8,218 bases of DNA from Patescibacteria group bacterium (GCA_004296925.1 SCVI01000023.1:1-8218), one strand, 5' to 3'. Positions 1 to 6,042 are shown, counted from the stretch's first letter. Program-made: numbers and translations. Notes: generated by a model not told the origin, from the letters alone.

Positions 1-93
1 ATTAAGATAGTTTCGCAGCGTGAATGACGGGAAATGTTTTGAGTACATTCAAATTAGACACGTAAACAACGATATATACGTTATGGGACTGGA

Positions 94-124
94 TTGGTCT
101 GCCGAGACCCTATAGACTGTGTTA
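94..124 (+). promoter_or_regulatory. Candidate mnmA promoter with near-leaderless start
   Basis: A -10-like box TATAGA (111-116, five of six matches to TATAAT) lies 8 bp before the preferred mnmA ATG at 125, so transcription would begin at or next to the start codon. A small inverted repeat, GGTCT-GCCG-AGACC (96-109), abuts the box and could be an operator or a short hairpin. No good -35 element or Shine-Dalgarno sequence is visible. The assignment rests on the short consensus match and on the same spacing at other genes in this window. Confidence 0.35.
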
Positions 125-1153
125 ATGCAGACTGTATTTGTAGGGCTTTCTGGTGGAGTTGATTCGGCAGTTTCAGCGTATGTATTAAAAAAGCAAGGAT
201 ATCGAGTGGTCGGTGCCTTTATACAAGGGTGGGAGCCCGATTTTCTACCCTGCACTGGTGTAAGGGATCGATTAGAAGCAATGCGTGTAGCGGCACATTT
301 AAATATCCCTTTCGTCACCTATAATCTTGAAGAAGAATACAAGAGAGATGTAGTTGATTATTTTGTCGAGGAATATCGTTCCGGTAAGACTCCAAACCCT
401 GACGTGATGTGCAATAGGGCAATTAAGTTTGGGGCATTTTGGGACAAGATTAAATTCGACGGAGCTGATTTTCTAGCAACTGGTCATTATGCACAAGTTG
501 AAAATAATACCGACAGTTATTCCTTAACGGTGTCTCAGGACACCAATAAAGACCAAACATATTTTCTTTGGACTTTACAACAATCTGACTTGGCGCATAC
601 CCTGTTTCCAATTGGAAATTTATTGAAAGATGATGTTCGCAGGCTTGCACTTGAGGCTAATTTACCAAACGCGAAGAGACCCGACTCACAAGGACTCTGT
701 TTTCTAGGACACGTAGATATGCGAGCGTTTTTGAAACGTTATATCCCAAGTATTACTGGTATTGTACGAAATTCCGAAGGAAAAGAAGTTGGGACACACG
801 ACGGCGCTTGGTTTTACACAATAGGGCAAAGGCATGGCTTCGATGCGCAAAGTCCCGAGAGGCAATATGTGATAGCAAAAGATGTAGAAAAAAACGAGCT
901 CACCATCGCAGATTTACAGCCGAAAGATGAATTTAAAAAAGCATATCAACTAGAACGGATAAGTGCTGTGTCTGGAGAGATTTCAGATGGTGCCTATATG
1001 GCGCGATATAGGTATCGACAAGCTCTTATGCCGGTTACATACAAAGATGGCAGTGTATTATTTGATACGCCTCAGCATATCGCTGAAGGACAATCATTGG
1101 TTTTGCATGATTTAAACCTGAAAAAAGTTATTGGCGGTGGTACCATTCAATAA
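125..1153 (+). CDS. mnmA: tRNA-specific 2-thiouridylase MnmA
   Basis: MnmA adenylates U34 of Lys, Glu and Gln tRNAs and inserts sulfur to make 2-thiouridine, using persulfide sulfur from a cysteine desulfurase relay in the cytoplasm. The 342-residue product has the N-terminal PP-loop SGGVDS (9-14), the catalytic Cys96 in NPDVMCN and the second catalytic Cys192 in GLCFLG. It also has DQTYFL (143-148), YTIGQRHG (231-238) and a C-terminal beta-barrel region with YRYRQ near 295-299. It is slightly shorter than typical homologues (about 360-370) but looks complete. I prefer ATG 125 because the family normally starts a few residues before the PP-loop; an in-frame GTG at 119 would add two residues. 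No sulfur-relay gene is present in the window. The next gene begins 2 bp after the stop, so the two may be co-transcribed. Identification is firm; the exact start is less so. Confidence 0.96.
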   Translation: MQTVFVGLSGGVDSAVSAYVLKKQGYRVVGAFIQGWEPDFLPCTGVRDRLEAMRVAAHLNIPFVTYNLEEEYKRDVVDYFVEEYRSGKTPNPDVMCNRAIKFGAFWDKIKFDGADFLATGHYAQVENNTDSYSLTVSQDTNKDQTYFLWTLQQSDLAHTLFPIGNLLKDDVRRLALEANLPNAKRPDSQGLCFLGHVDMRAFLKRYIPSITGIVRNSEGKEVGTHDGAWFYTIGQRHGFDAQSPERQYVIAKDVEKNELTIADLQPKDEFKKAYQLERISAVSGEISDGAYMARYRYRQALMPVTYKDGSVLFDTPQHIAEGQSLVLHDLNLKKVIGGGTIQ

Positions 1154-1155
1154 TT

Positions 1156-1983
1156 ATGACTGACATTGTTAAAGGGGATGGCACCACAGAGGCATTTGAA
1201 CCACACAAACTAGTCGGTTCGATGCTCCGAGCGGGAGTTGAAAGAAGTGTTGCTGAGCAGGTTGCTCGTGATGTGACGCGAGAAATCAAAGACGGTATGA
1301 GCACTACTGAAATTTATAAGAGTGCTTTTAAGTTACTACGTGATGAAGAACGAGTGATAGCTGCAAAATATTCCATGCGGCGCGCTATTTTAGACTTAGG
1401 GCCGACAGGATTTCCTTTTGAAGATTATATAAGTGCGGTTATGCGTGCGAAAGGATATGAAACTCAAACGAGAGTTATTTTGCAAGGTAAGTGCACTGAA
1501 CACGAAGTTGACGTGCTTTTGCGTAAAGACGGAAAGGCGTATGGAGCCGAATTAAAATTTCATAATACTCCAGGGTTTAAAACAGATTTAAAAACCGCGC
1601 TCTATGTACGGGCTCGATTTTCCGATATTGAGTCACACGCTCACGCTGAAGGAGCACATTGCGCAATAGACGGTGGTTGGCTAGTTACTAATACAAAATT
1701 TACGCAGAACGCCATCGATTATTCTATGTGCGCAGGTATTCAACTTTTGGGGTGGAGCTACCCAGATGTTGGAAATCTCTCACAATTCATACATGAAACA
1801 GGCGTCTATCCGATTACAGTACTTACTACGCTCTCAAAAAAAGAAAAATCTCAACTATTAAGTGCTGGTGTGGCCCTTTGTCACTCGCTTGCAGAAGATG
1901 CTGACGCGTTAAGCCGAATAGGTATTTCTGGTAAGAAACAAGCTTCTGTTATAAAAGAAAGTGTCCAAATCTGTAAAGCGTAG
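1156..1983 (+). CDS. ATP-cone domain fused to Mrr-like PD-(D/E)XK nuclease
   Basis: This 275-residue protein joins a nucleotide-sensing module to a nuclease module. Residues 1-78 fit the ATP-cone (basic start, DGTTEAF, KL..S...AG, DGMSTTEIY, AAKYSMRRA), the allosteric ATP/dATP domain of ribonucleotide reductases and NrdR. Residues 86-205 resemble the Mrr catalytic fold: FPFEDYISAVMRAKGY, then HEVDV with Asp119, then AELKFH with Glu132 and Lys134 as the D...ExK active site, then the WLVTNTKFTQNAIDY strand-helix. The C-terminal part (226-275, LSKKEKSQLL to GISGKKQASVIKES) looks like helix-hairpin-helix DNA-binding units. No methyltransferase or specificity subunit is nearby, so a classical restriction system is unlikely. 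I recall similar layouts from Bacteroidota and Patescibacteria, without known function. It starts 2 bp after mnmA with no clear Shine-Dalgarno site, which suggests coupled translation. The nuclease fold is well supported; the biological role is unknown. Confidence 0.8.
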   Translation: MTDIVKGDGTTEAFEPHKLVGSMLRAGVERSVAEQVARDVTREIKDGMSTTEIYKSAFKLLRDEERVIAAKYSMRRAILDLGPTGFPFEDYISAVMRAKGYETQTRVILQGKCTEHEVDVLLRKDGKAYGAELKFHNTPGFKTDLKTALYVRARFSDIESHAHAEGAHCAIDGGWLVTNTKFTQNAIDYSMCAGIQLLGWSYPDVGNLSQFIHETGVYPITVLTTLSKKEKSQLLSAGVALCHSLAEDADALSRIGISGKKQASVIKESVQICKA

Positions 1984-1996
1984 GTTTCTTCTCTAA

Positions 1997-2011
1997 TGAT
2001 ATAATTTTTAA
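1997..2011 (+). promoter_or_regulatory. Extended -10 promoter of the nuclease-ogt-ung unit, leaderless
   Basis: TGATATAAT at 1997-2005 is a perfect extended -10 element (TG, one base, TATAAT). Only 6 bp separate the hexamer from the ATG at 2012, which is about where transcription should start, so the mRNA would begin at or within a base of the start codon. There is no convincing -35 hexamer, as is usual for extended -10 promoters, and no Shine-Dalgarno site. The element lies in the 28 bp between the upstream stop and this ATG. Confidence 0.6.
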
Positions 2012-2845
2012 ATGTCTCAATACTATAAGCCACACCGTAAGGTCGATTGGAATTACGGTGGCCCGAGGTGGCGCTTGTCTAGATCAAAAATAGACCTTTT
2101 CATACAATGTCCTCGTTGTTTTTATATAGACAACAAGTTAGGAACAGCACGTCCTCCCGGGTTTCCTTTTAACTTAAACTCCGCAGTCGATAAACTATTA
2201 AAGAAAGAGTTTGATATACATCGCAATGATGAAACACCGCATCCATTAATGGATGCGTATGGCGTTGACGCAGTACCGTTCCAACATGAAAAAATGGACG
2301 TGTGGCGTGAAAACTTCAAAGGAGTGGATTGTTTCCACAAACCTACCGGATTTACTGTTTCCGGTGCAATAGATGATGTTTGGGTTAATCCCGCAGGATC
2401 GCTTCATATTGTTGATTACAAAGCCACCAGTAAAGACGAAGAAGTTACATTGGATGCTGAGTGGCAGGATGGATACAAGCGTCAGATGGAAATTTACCAG
2501 TGGCTTTTTAGGCAAAACGGTTTCATTGTTTCTGACACAGGATATTTTGTCTACGCAAACGGAAAAACTGATGTCGCAGTATTTGACGGAAAACTTGAAT
2601 TTGATATTAAGGTCATTCCGTACGTTGGTAATGCAAACTGGATTGATGACACATTGCTCGCCATTTACGCATGCTTAAACCAAAATGAAATTCCGAAAAA
2701 CGGAGAGGCCTGCGACTACTGCACCTACCGAAAAGCTGTGGGGGAAGTACTTCAGCCTTTCATTAAAAAAGACGCACCTGGCACAAAAGAAGTAAGTCCA
2801 AAAAGTAAAGGAGATGTTTCTCATGAGCAGTCACTTTTCTCCTAA
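2012..2845 (+). CDS. RecB/Cas4-like PD-(D/E)XK nuclease with four-cysteine signature
   Basis: A 277-residue single-domain nuclease of the RecB/Cas4 (PDDEXK_1-like) superfamily. The N-terminal SRSKIDLFIQCPRCFY carries Cys33 and Cys36. The metal-binding core follows: GAIDDVWV with Asp121/Asp122, IVDYKAT with Asp135 and Lys137, and QMEIY with Gln158 and Tyr162 (the RecB QxxxY motif). CDYC near the C terminus supplies Cys234 and Cys237. Cysteine pairs flanking the nuclease core recall the Fe-S cluster of Cas4 and AddB, although canonical Cas4 has one N-terminal and three C-terminal cysteines; zinc binding is an alternative. Residues 251-277 form a polar, probably disordered tail ending in QSLFS. 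No helicase or cas gene is adjacent. The gene overlaps ogt by 23 bp, so a DNA repair or processing role is inferred. Family is confident; substrate and role are not. Confidence 0.85.
   Translation: MSQYYKPHRKVDWNYGGPRWRLSRSKIDLFIQCPRCFYIDNKLGTARPPGFPFNLNSAVDKLLKKEFDIHRNDETPHPLMDAYGVDAVPFQHEKMDVWRENFKGVDCFHKPTGFTVSGAIDDVWVNPAGSLHIVDYKATSKDEEVTLDAEWQDGYKRQMEIYQWLFRQNGFIVSDTGYFVYANGKTDVAVFDGKLEFDIKVIPYVGNANWIDDTLLAIYACLNQNEIPKNGEACDYCTYRKAVGEVLQPFIKKDAPGTKEVSPKSKGDVSHEQSLFS
2807..2813 (+). promoter_or_regulatory. Shine-Dalgarno site that decides the ogt start
   Basis: AAAGGAG lies inside the 3' end of the nuclease gene. It directly abuts an ATG at 2814, too close for initiation, but is 9 bp from the in-frame ATG at 2823, a workable spacing. 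This favours 2823 as the ogt start. It is the only clear Shine-Dalgarno sequence in front of a gene lying fully inside this window, and it serves a gene that cannot be leaderless because it is internal to an mRNA. Confidence 0.7.
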
Positions 2846-3107
2846 ATTTAAAGATAATTTTACCGAACGCGTTCTTGATGTGGTTTTGAAAATACCAAAG
2901 GGAAAGACAATGAGTTATGGGGAAGTAGCAAAAGCTGCTGGAAAGGCCAAGGCAGGGCGGGCGGTGGGTAGAATAATGGCACAAAATAAAGATAAAAAAA
3001 TACCTTGCCATAGGGTGATACGAAGTGATGGGTCTTTGGGTGGGTACAATGGTCTTGGTGCTTCTAGTAAAGAAAAACTACTTCGAAGTGAGGGCGCTAT
3101 TAAGTAG
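2823..3107 (+). CDS. ogt: Methylated-DNA--protein-cysteine methyltransferase, minimal form
   Basis: This protein removes alkyl groups from O6-alkylguanine in DNA by irreversible transfer to its own cysteine. The 94-residue product is only the C-terminal DNA-binding and active-site domain; Ada-C, Ogt and human MGMT have an additional N-terminal domain. Visible are the helix-turn-helix start GKTMSYGEVA with Tyr32, the arginine finger Arg46 in GRAVG, hinge Asn55, the active-site PCHRV with acceptor Cys62, the GxxGGYNGG-like loop and LLRSEG with Glu90. The acceptor cysteine argues against an alkyltransferase-like (ATL) protein, which has another residue (commonly Trp) there. The start at 2823 is set by the upstream AAAGGAG; 2814 would add three residues. 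It overlaps the nuclease gene by 23 bp and ends 4 bp before ung, so the three are probably one transcript. Catalytic competence is likely but not certain, given the missing N-terminal domain. Confidence 0.92.
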   Translation: MSSHFSPKFKDNFTERVLDVVLKIPKGKTMSYGEVAKAAGKAKAGRAVGRIMAQNKDKKIPCHRVIRSDGSLGGYNGLGASSKEKLLRSEGAIK

Positions 3108-3111
3108 AATT

Positions 3112-3780
3112 ATGGAAATTGACTTGGAAGAATCTTGGAAAACGCAATTAAAAGAGGAGTTTGTGAAAGAGTACTTTCCTAGACTCATAAAATTTATAAA
3201 AGAAAGTTACGAGAATCGAATAGTTTTTCCTGAACAAAAGTATATTTTTCGAGCGTTCAATGTAACACCTTTTGAAAAGGTTAAGGTTGTCATTCTTGGG
3301 CAAGATCCTTATCACGGCAAGGGGCAGGCAAATGGACTCTCTTTTGCTGTGTCAAATAATGTGAAGATTCCTCCATCGTTACAAAATATATTTAAAGAAG
3401 TTGAATCGGATCTAGGTAAAAAATTAGTGCACACGGATGGTGATTTAATTCGATGGGCAAGGCAAGGTGTCTTACTTCTTAATGCAACGCTTACGGTAGA
3501 TCCTGGCAAACCTCTGTCTCACAAAGAGAGAGGGTGGGAAGAGTTTACTGACCGTGTGATTCAAAAACTCTCAGAAAAGAGAGATTCAGTAGTATTCATT
3601 CTGTGGGGCAATTATGCAAAAGCGAAAGGAGTGCATATAGATCGCACGAAACATCTTGTCCTTGAATCTCCGCATCCATCACCTTTTTCAGCGTATGGTG
3701 GTTTTTTTGGGAGTCGACCATTTAGTAAAACTAACGCATATCTCACATCACGCGGAATCAGACCAATTCAGTGGCTTTAG
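3112..3780 (+). CDS. ung: Uracil-DNA glycosylase, family 1
   Basis: Ung excises uracil from DNA to begin base excision repair after cytosine deamination or dUTP incorporation. The 222-residue product matches family 1 throughout. It has the water-activating loop GQDPYHG with Asp65, Tyr67 and His68, the uracil-stacking Phe78 in GLSF, LLLNATLTV with uracil-reading Asn124, SHKERGWEEFTD (136-147), and the minor-groove loop HPSPFSAYGGFFG with His188. Two changes stand out in that loop: Phe192 replaces the near-invariant intercalating Leu (human Leu272), and Gly196 replaces the Arg of the usual YRG. ATG 3112 lies 4 bp after the ogt stop and gives the normal family length; an upstream in-frame ATG at 3025 would run through ogt and is unlikely. 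There is no strong Shine-Dalgarno site, so coupling to ogt translation is plausible. Identification is firm. Confidence 0.96.
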   Translation: MEIDLEESWKTQLKEEFVKEYFPRLIKFIKESYENRIVFPEQKYIFRAFNVTPFEKVKVVILGQDPYHGKGQANGLSFAVSNNVKIPPSLQNIFKEVESDLGKKLVHTDGDLIRWARQGVLLLNATLTVDPGKPLSHKERGWEEFTDRVIQKLSEKRDSVVFILWGNYAKAKGVHIDRTKHLVLESPHPSPFSAYGGFFGSRPFSKTNAYLTSRGIRPIQWL

Positions 3781-3827
3781 AGTTTATCCACTGTTTTCTA
3801 GCTCAAGAATATCTATCCATTTTGAGA

Positions 3828-3848
3828 TGATACAAATAAAAAATACCT
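3828..3848 (+). promoter_or_regulatory. Candidate promoter of the hicA-like gene
   Basis: TGATACAAA (3828-3836) resembles the extended -10 element TGATATAAT found before the nuclease gene. It lies 12 bp before the ATG, giving a leader of only about five bases. No Shine-Dalgarno site is visible. The 68 bp gap after ung also has a weak inverted repeat, CTCAA (3802-3806) with TTGAG (3822-3826), just upstream of the box. That repeat could be an operator; it is too AT-rich and too weakly paired to call a terminator. Confidence 0.35.
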
Positions 3849-4064
3849 ATGGGTACACATTGCTCAGAACGGGAATTGATTAAAAAATTAAAACGTCTTG
3901 GTTTCGATGGTCCTGAGTCAGGTGGAAATCATAAATTAATGAATAGAGACGGAAAAAAAGTCTCATTACCGCATGCAAACGGACATCATGACATCGCAGT
4001 GAAGTTGTTATTTAAGATTCTAAAAGAGGGTGGGGTAACGAAAGAAGAGTGGCGTGGTACTTAG
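3849..4064 (+). CDS. hicA: HicA/YcfA-like toxin, solitary
   Basis: The 71-residue product fits the HicA (YcfA) mRNA interferase family, a small dsRBD-like fold that degrades mRNA and is neutralised by HicB. It has the N-terminal helix ELIKKLKRLGF, the core GGNHKLMNRDGKKVSLP with the presumed catalytic His28, and the closing helix AVKLLFKILKEGGVTKEEW. The usual strand motif GSHHKF is here GGNHKLM, so the histidine is kept but its surroundings differ. No hicB lies on either side: ung is upstream, and a convergent peptidase gene begins 4 bp downstream. It may therefore be an orphan toxin, a dsRBD-like protein with another role, or one controlled by an antitoxin elsewhere. No Shine-Dalgarno site precedes it. 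Family assignment is good; toxicity is unproven. Confidence 0.8.
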   Translation: MGTHCSERELIKKLKRLGFDGPESGGNHKLMNRDGKKVSLPHANGHHDIAVKLLFKILKEGGVTKEEWRGT

Positions 4065-4068
4065 AAGT

Positions 4069-6042
4069 TTACCAAATTGTCACTCTGTTTTTTCTGAATA
4101 AGGCATCACTCGATTTTAATTTAAATGTTTTATAGAAGGGATCGAAGTTAGAAAGCGGACCGTTTACACGGCATGGTGCAGGGGAGTGCGGATCGGTAAG
4201 TGCTGCCATCTTAGTAAATTCGGGGCGTGCGATCTCTCTTTCGGCTTGTGCGAAGCCAAGGAAAAAACGCTCTTCTGGGCTAAAACCTTCGATATCTTTT
4301 CTACCGGTTTTTGTGAGTCGCTTTTGATACGCTTCATATGCGATAGAAAGACCTCCTAAATCCGCTATGTTTTCACCTAAGGTGAGTTTTCCGTTTACAT
4401 TAACTCCTGGTGCTGCTATGAAGGAATCGTATTGTTTCTGCATTACACGGGCTTTCTTTTCAAAGTGTTTTGAATCCGTTTTTGTCCACCACACCTTCAT
4501 GTTTCCGTTCCCATCAAATTTTGCACCTTGATCATCAAAGCCGTGTGTCATTTCATGACCTATGACCGCTCCAATACCCGCATAGTTCACTGCGTCATCC
4601 GCACGTTCATCGAAAAAAGGAGCTTGTAAAATTGCCGCAGGGAATACAATCTCATTTAGATTAAAGCTACAGTACGCGTTTACCGTTTGCGGGGTCATGA
4701 ACCACTCCTTTCTTTGCACTACTTTCTGTAGTTTTTTCATTTCACGAACATGTGCATATTCGTTTGCGCGAATCATGTTTCCAAAATAGTCACGAGGCGA
4801 AATTTGAAGACCTTTATATGTTTTAAACTTTTCAGGATATCCAATCTTCCTGTTCATTTTTTTAAGTTTTAAAACAGCTTTTCTTTTTGTAGCTTTCGTC
4901 ATCCAATCAAGACGAAGAATCCTTTTTTCATAAACTTCAAATAAATCAGTGACCAGTATATTCATCTTACGTTTTGCCGATTCAGGAAAGTAGCGCTTCA
5001 CATAGAGCTCACCTAAAGCTTCGCCGACAGTTCCATTTACCACACCGAGAGCTCTTCGCCAAAGAGGTTTCATGTGTTTAGTTCCAGTTAGCACTGTGCC
5101 GTAAAAGGAAAAATTTTCTTTTATAAACGGTTCAGACAAAAGAGAAGCTGAATCATTTAGTAAATGCCACTCTAAATATATTTTCCATTCAGATAACGAT
5201 ATTCTTTCTAAAAGAGTGGAAAGTTGCTTAAAAAATAACTCTGTCGCCACTATGTATTGTGACGAGTTTTTAACACCGAGTTTGGTAAAGTAACTTTGCC
5301 ACATAAATGCAGGGCAAAGCTTGGTGAGTGAATGTGCACTATGCTTATTATAGGTTTTCTCAACATCACGAGTATCTTCCTTACTCATTGATGCTTTAGC
5401 CAGAAGCGTTTCAACGCGCATCACTACCTCTAACTGTTCTTTGCGCTTCGATGCATCCATACCGTAGAGTTTCAAAAGAGCATCGATATGTTTTTTATAG
5501 GCTTCCCTTACTCGTAATTGCTCCGGTTCATCTTTAAGATAATAGTCGCGTTCAGGCATTCCGAGACCTCCTTGATACAAGTGGAGTATGTATTGATCGC
5601 TCCTTTTAGAGTCTTGGTCTACAAAGGTATTAAAAATTGCTGAAACGCCACTACGATGTGCGTCTACAATATAATTCAAAAAGTCATTTTTGTTCACGAT
5701 GTCCTTAATCTGTGTTTGCCATTTGAGAATTGGTGTAGTGCCAAGCGAATTGCGAAGTTCTGTATTGGTAGCTGAAAGATATATATCTCTTACCAACTTT
5801 TCTGAAGCACTTCGAAGTGTGCGTTTCGCTGTTAGCTCATCGACAAGTTTGTGTAGTTGGGTGTCGGTGTTATAGCGAAGAATGATAAAACTACCCCAAC
5901 GCGACTCATCTTTAGGTAGGCTAGTTTTTTTAATCCATCCGCCGTTTGCATACATAAAAAAGTCGTCTTGCGGGCGAATTGAGGTATTGAGCGTTTTGAG
6001 GTCAAAACCCCATGAGGTGTTTTGTGGTCGTTTTGTTTTCAT
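4069..6042 (-). CDS. M13-family zinc metallopeptidase (PepO/neprilysin type)
   Basis: A full-length 657-residue M13 endopeptidase, likely cleaving short peptides. The N-terminal M13 domain (about 12-400) starts with the family's DDFFMYANGGWIKK (26-39). The catalytic domain has the substrate-binding NAY (455-457), the zinc site HEMTH (His496, Glu497, His500), and GENIADLGG with the third ligand Glu557 and Asp561. It also has DPHSP with His619, RVNGP with Arg625, and the terminal RVTIW. All expected catalytic residues are present. There is no signal peptide, lipobox or transmembrane anchor (the start is MKTKRPQNTS), unlike neprilysin and many secreted homologues, so a cytoplasmic oligopeptidase like lactococcal PepO is inferred. 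It converges with the hicA-like gene and is divergent from alaS. Because the symbol pepO is used inconsistently across bacteria, I leave it out. Confidence 0.95.
   Translation of the reverse strand: MKTKRPQNTSWGFDLKTLNTSIRPQDDFFMYANGGWIKKTSLPKDESRWGSFIILRYNTDTQLHKLVDELTAKRTLRSASEKLVRDIYLSATNTELRNSLGTTPILKWQTQIKDIVNKNDFLNYIVDAHRSGVSAIFNTFVDQDSKRSDQYILHLYQGGLGMPERDYYLKDEPEQLRVREAYKKHIDALLKLYGMDASKRKEQLEVVMRVETLLAKASMSKEDTRDVEKTYNKHSAHSLTKLCPAFMWQSYFTKLGVKNSSQYIVATELFFKQLSTLLERISLSEWKIYLEWHLLNDSASLLSEPFIKENFSFYGTVLTGTKHMKPLWRRALGVVNGTVGEALGELYVKRYFPESAKRKMNILVTDLFEVYEKRILRLDWMTKATKRKAVLKLKKMNRKIGYPEKFKTYKGLQISPRDYFGNMIRANEYAHVREMKKLQKVVQRKEWFMTPQTVNAYCSFNLNEIVFPAAILQAPFFDERADDAVNYAGIGAVIGHEMTHGFDDQGAKFDGNGNMKVWWTKTDSKHFEKKARVMQKQYDSFIAAPGVNVNGKLTLGENIADLGGLSIAYEAYQKRLTKTGRKDIEGFSPEERFFLGFAQAEREIARPEFTKMAALTDPHSPAPCRVNGPLSNFDPFYKTFKLKSSDALFRKNRVTIW

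Noticed and set aside
1..27. Frame 1 from the window edge (IKIVSQRE then TGA) as the end of an upstream gene
   Set aside because: Eight residues carry no recognisable signal; a chance frame is equally likely.
30..82. Small inverted repeats upstream of mnmA (TTTGA/TCAAA at 38-53 and AACG/CGTT at 68-82)
   Set aside because: Four- and five-base arms in AT-rich DNA are expected by chance and have no clear position relative to a promoter.
2246..2678. Long frames overlapping the RecB/Cas4-like nuclease gene in other phases
   Set aside because: Their products match no family and lie entirely within a gene whose motifs are intact, so they are out-of-phase shadows.
1156..2845. Restriction-modification or CRISPR adaptation system
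   Set aside because: No methyltransferase, specificity subunit, Cas1, Cas2 or repeat array is present. The Cas4-like nuclease belongs to the wider RecB-like superfamily.
3025..3111. Longer ung start at ATG 3025
   Set aside because: It would add 29 residues translated from inside ogt in another frame, with no resemblance to Ung N termini. ATG 3112 just after the ogt stop gives the usual family length.
3802..3826. CTCAA...TTGAG inverted repeat after ung as an intrinsic terminator
   Set aside because: The stem is five AT-rich pairs around a 15-base loop with no T-tract, too weak for a terminator.
3656..3883. A 75-codon plus-strand frame spanning the end of ung and the start of the hicA-like gene
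   Set aside because: It overlaps the conserved ung C terminus and the start of the HicA frame, and its product is unrecognisable.
4065..4068. Bidirectional terminator between the hicA-like and peptidase genes
   Set aside because: The gap is 4 bp, and I see no GC-rich hairpin with flanking T-tracts on either strand nearby.
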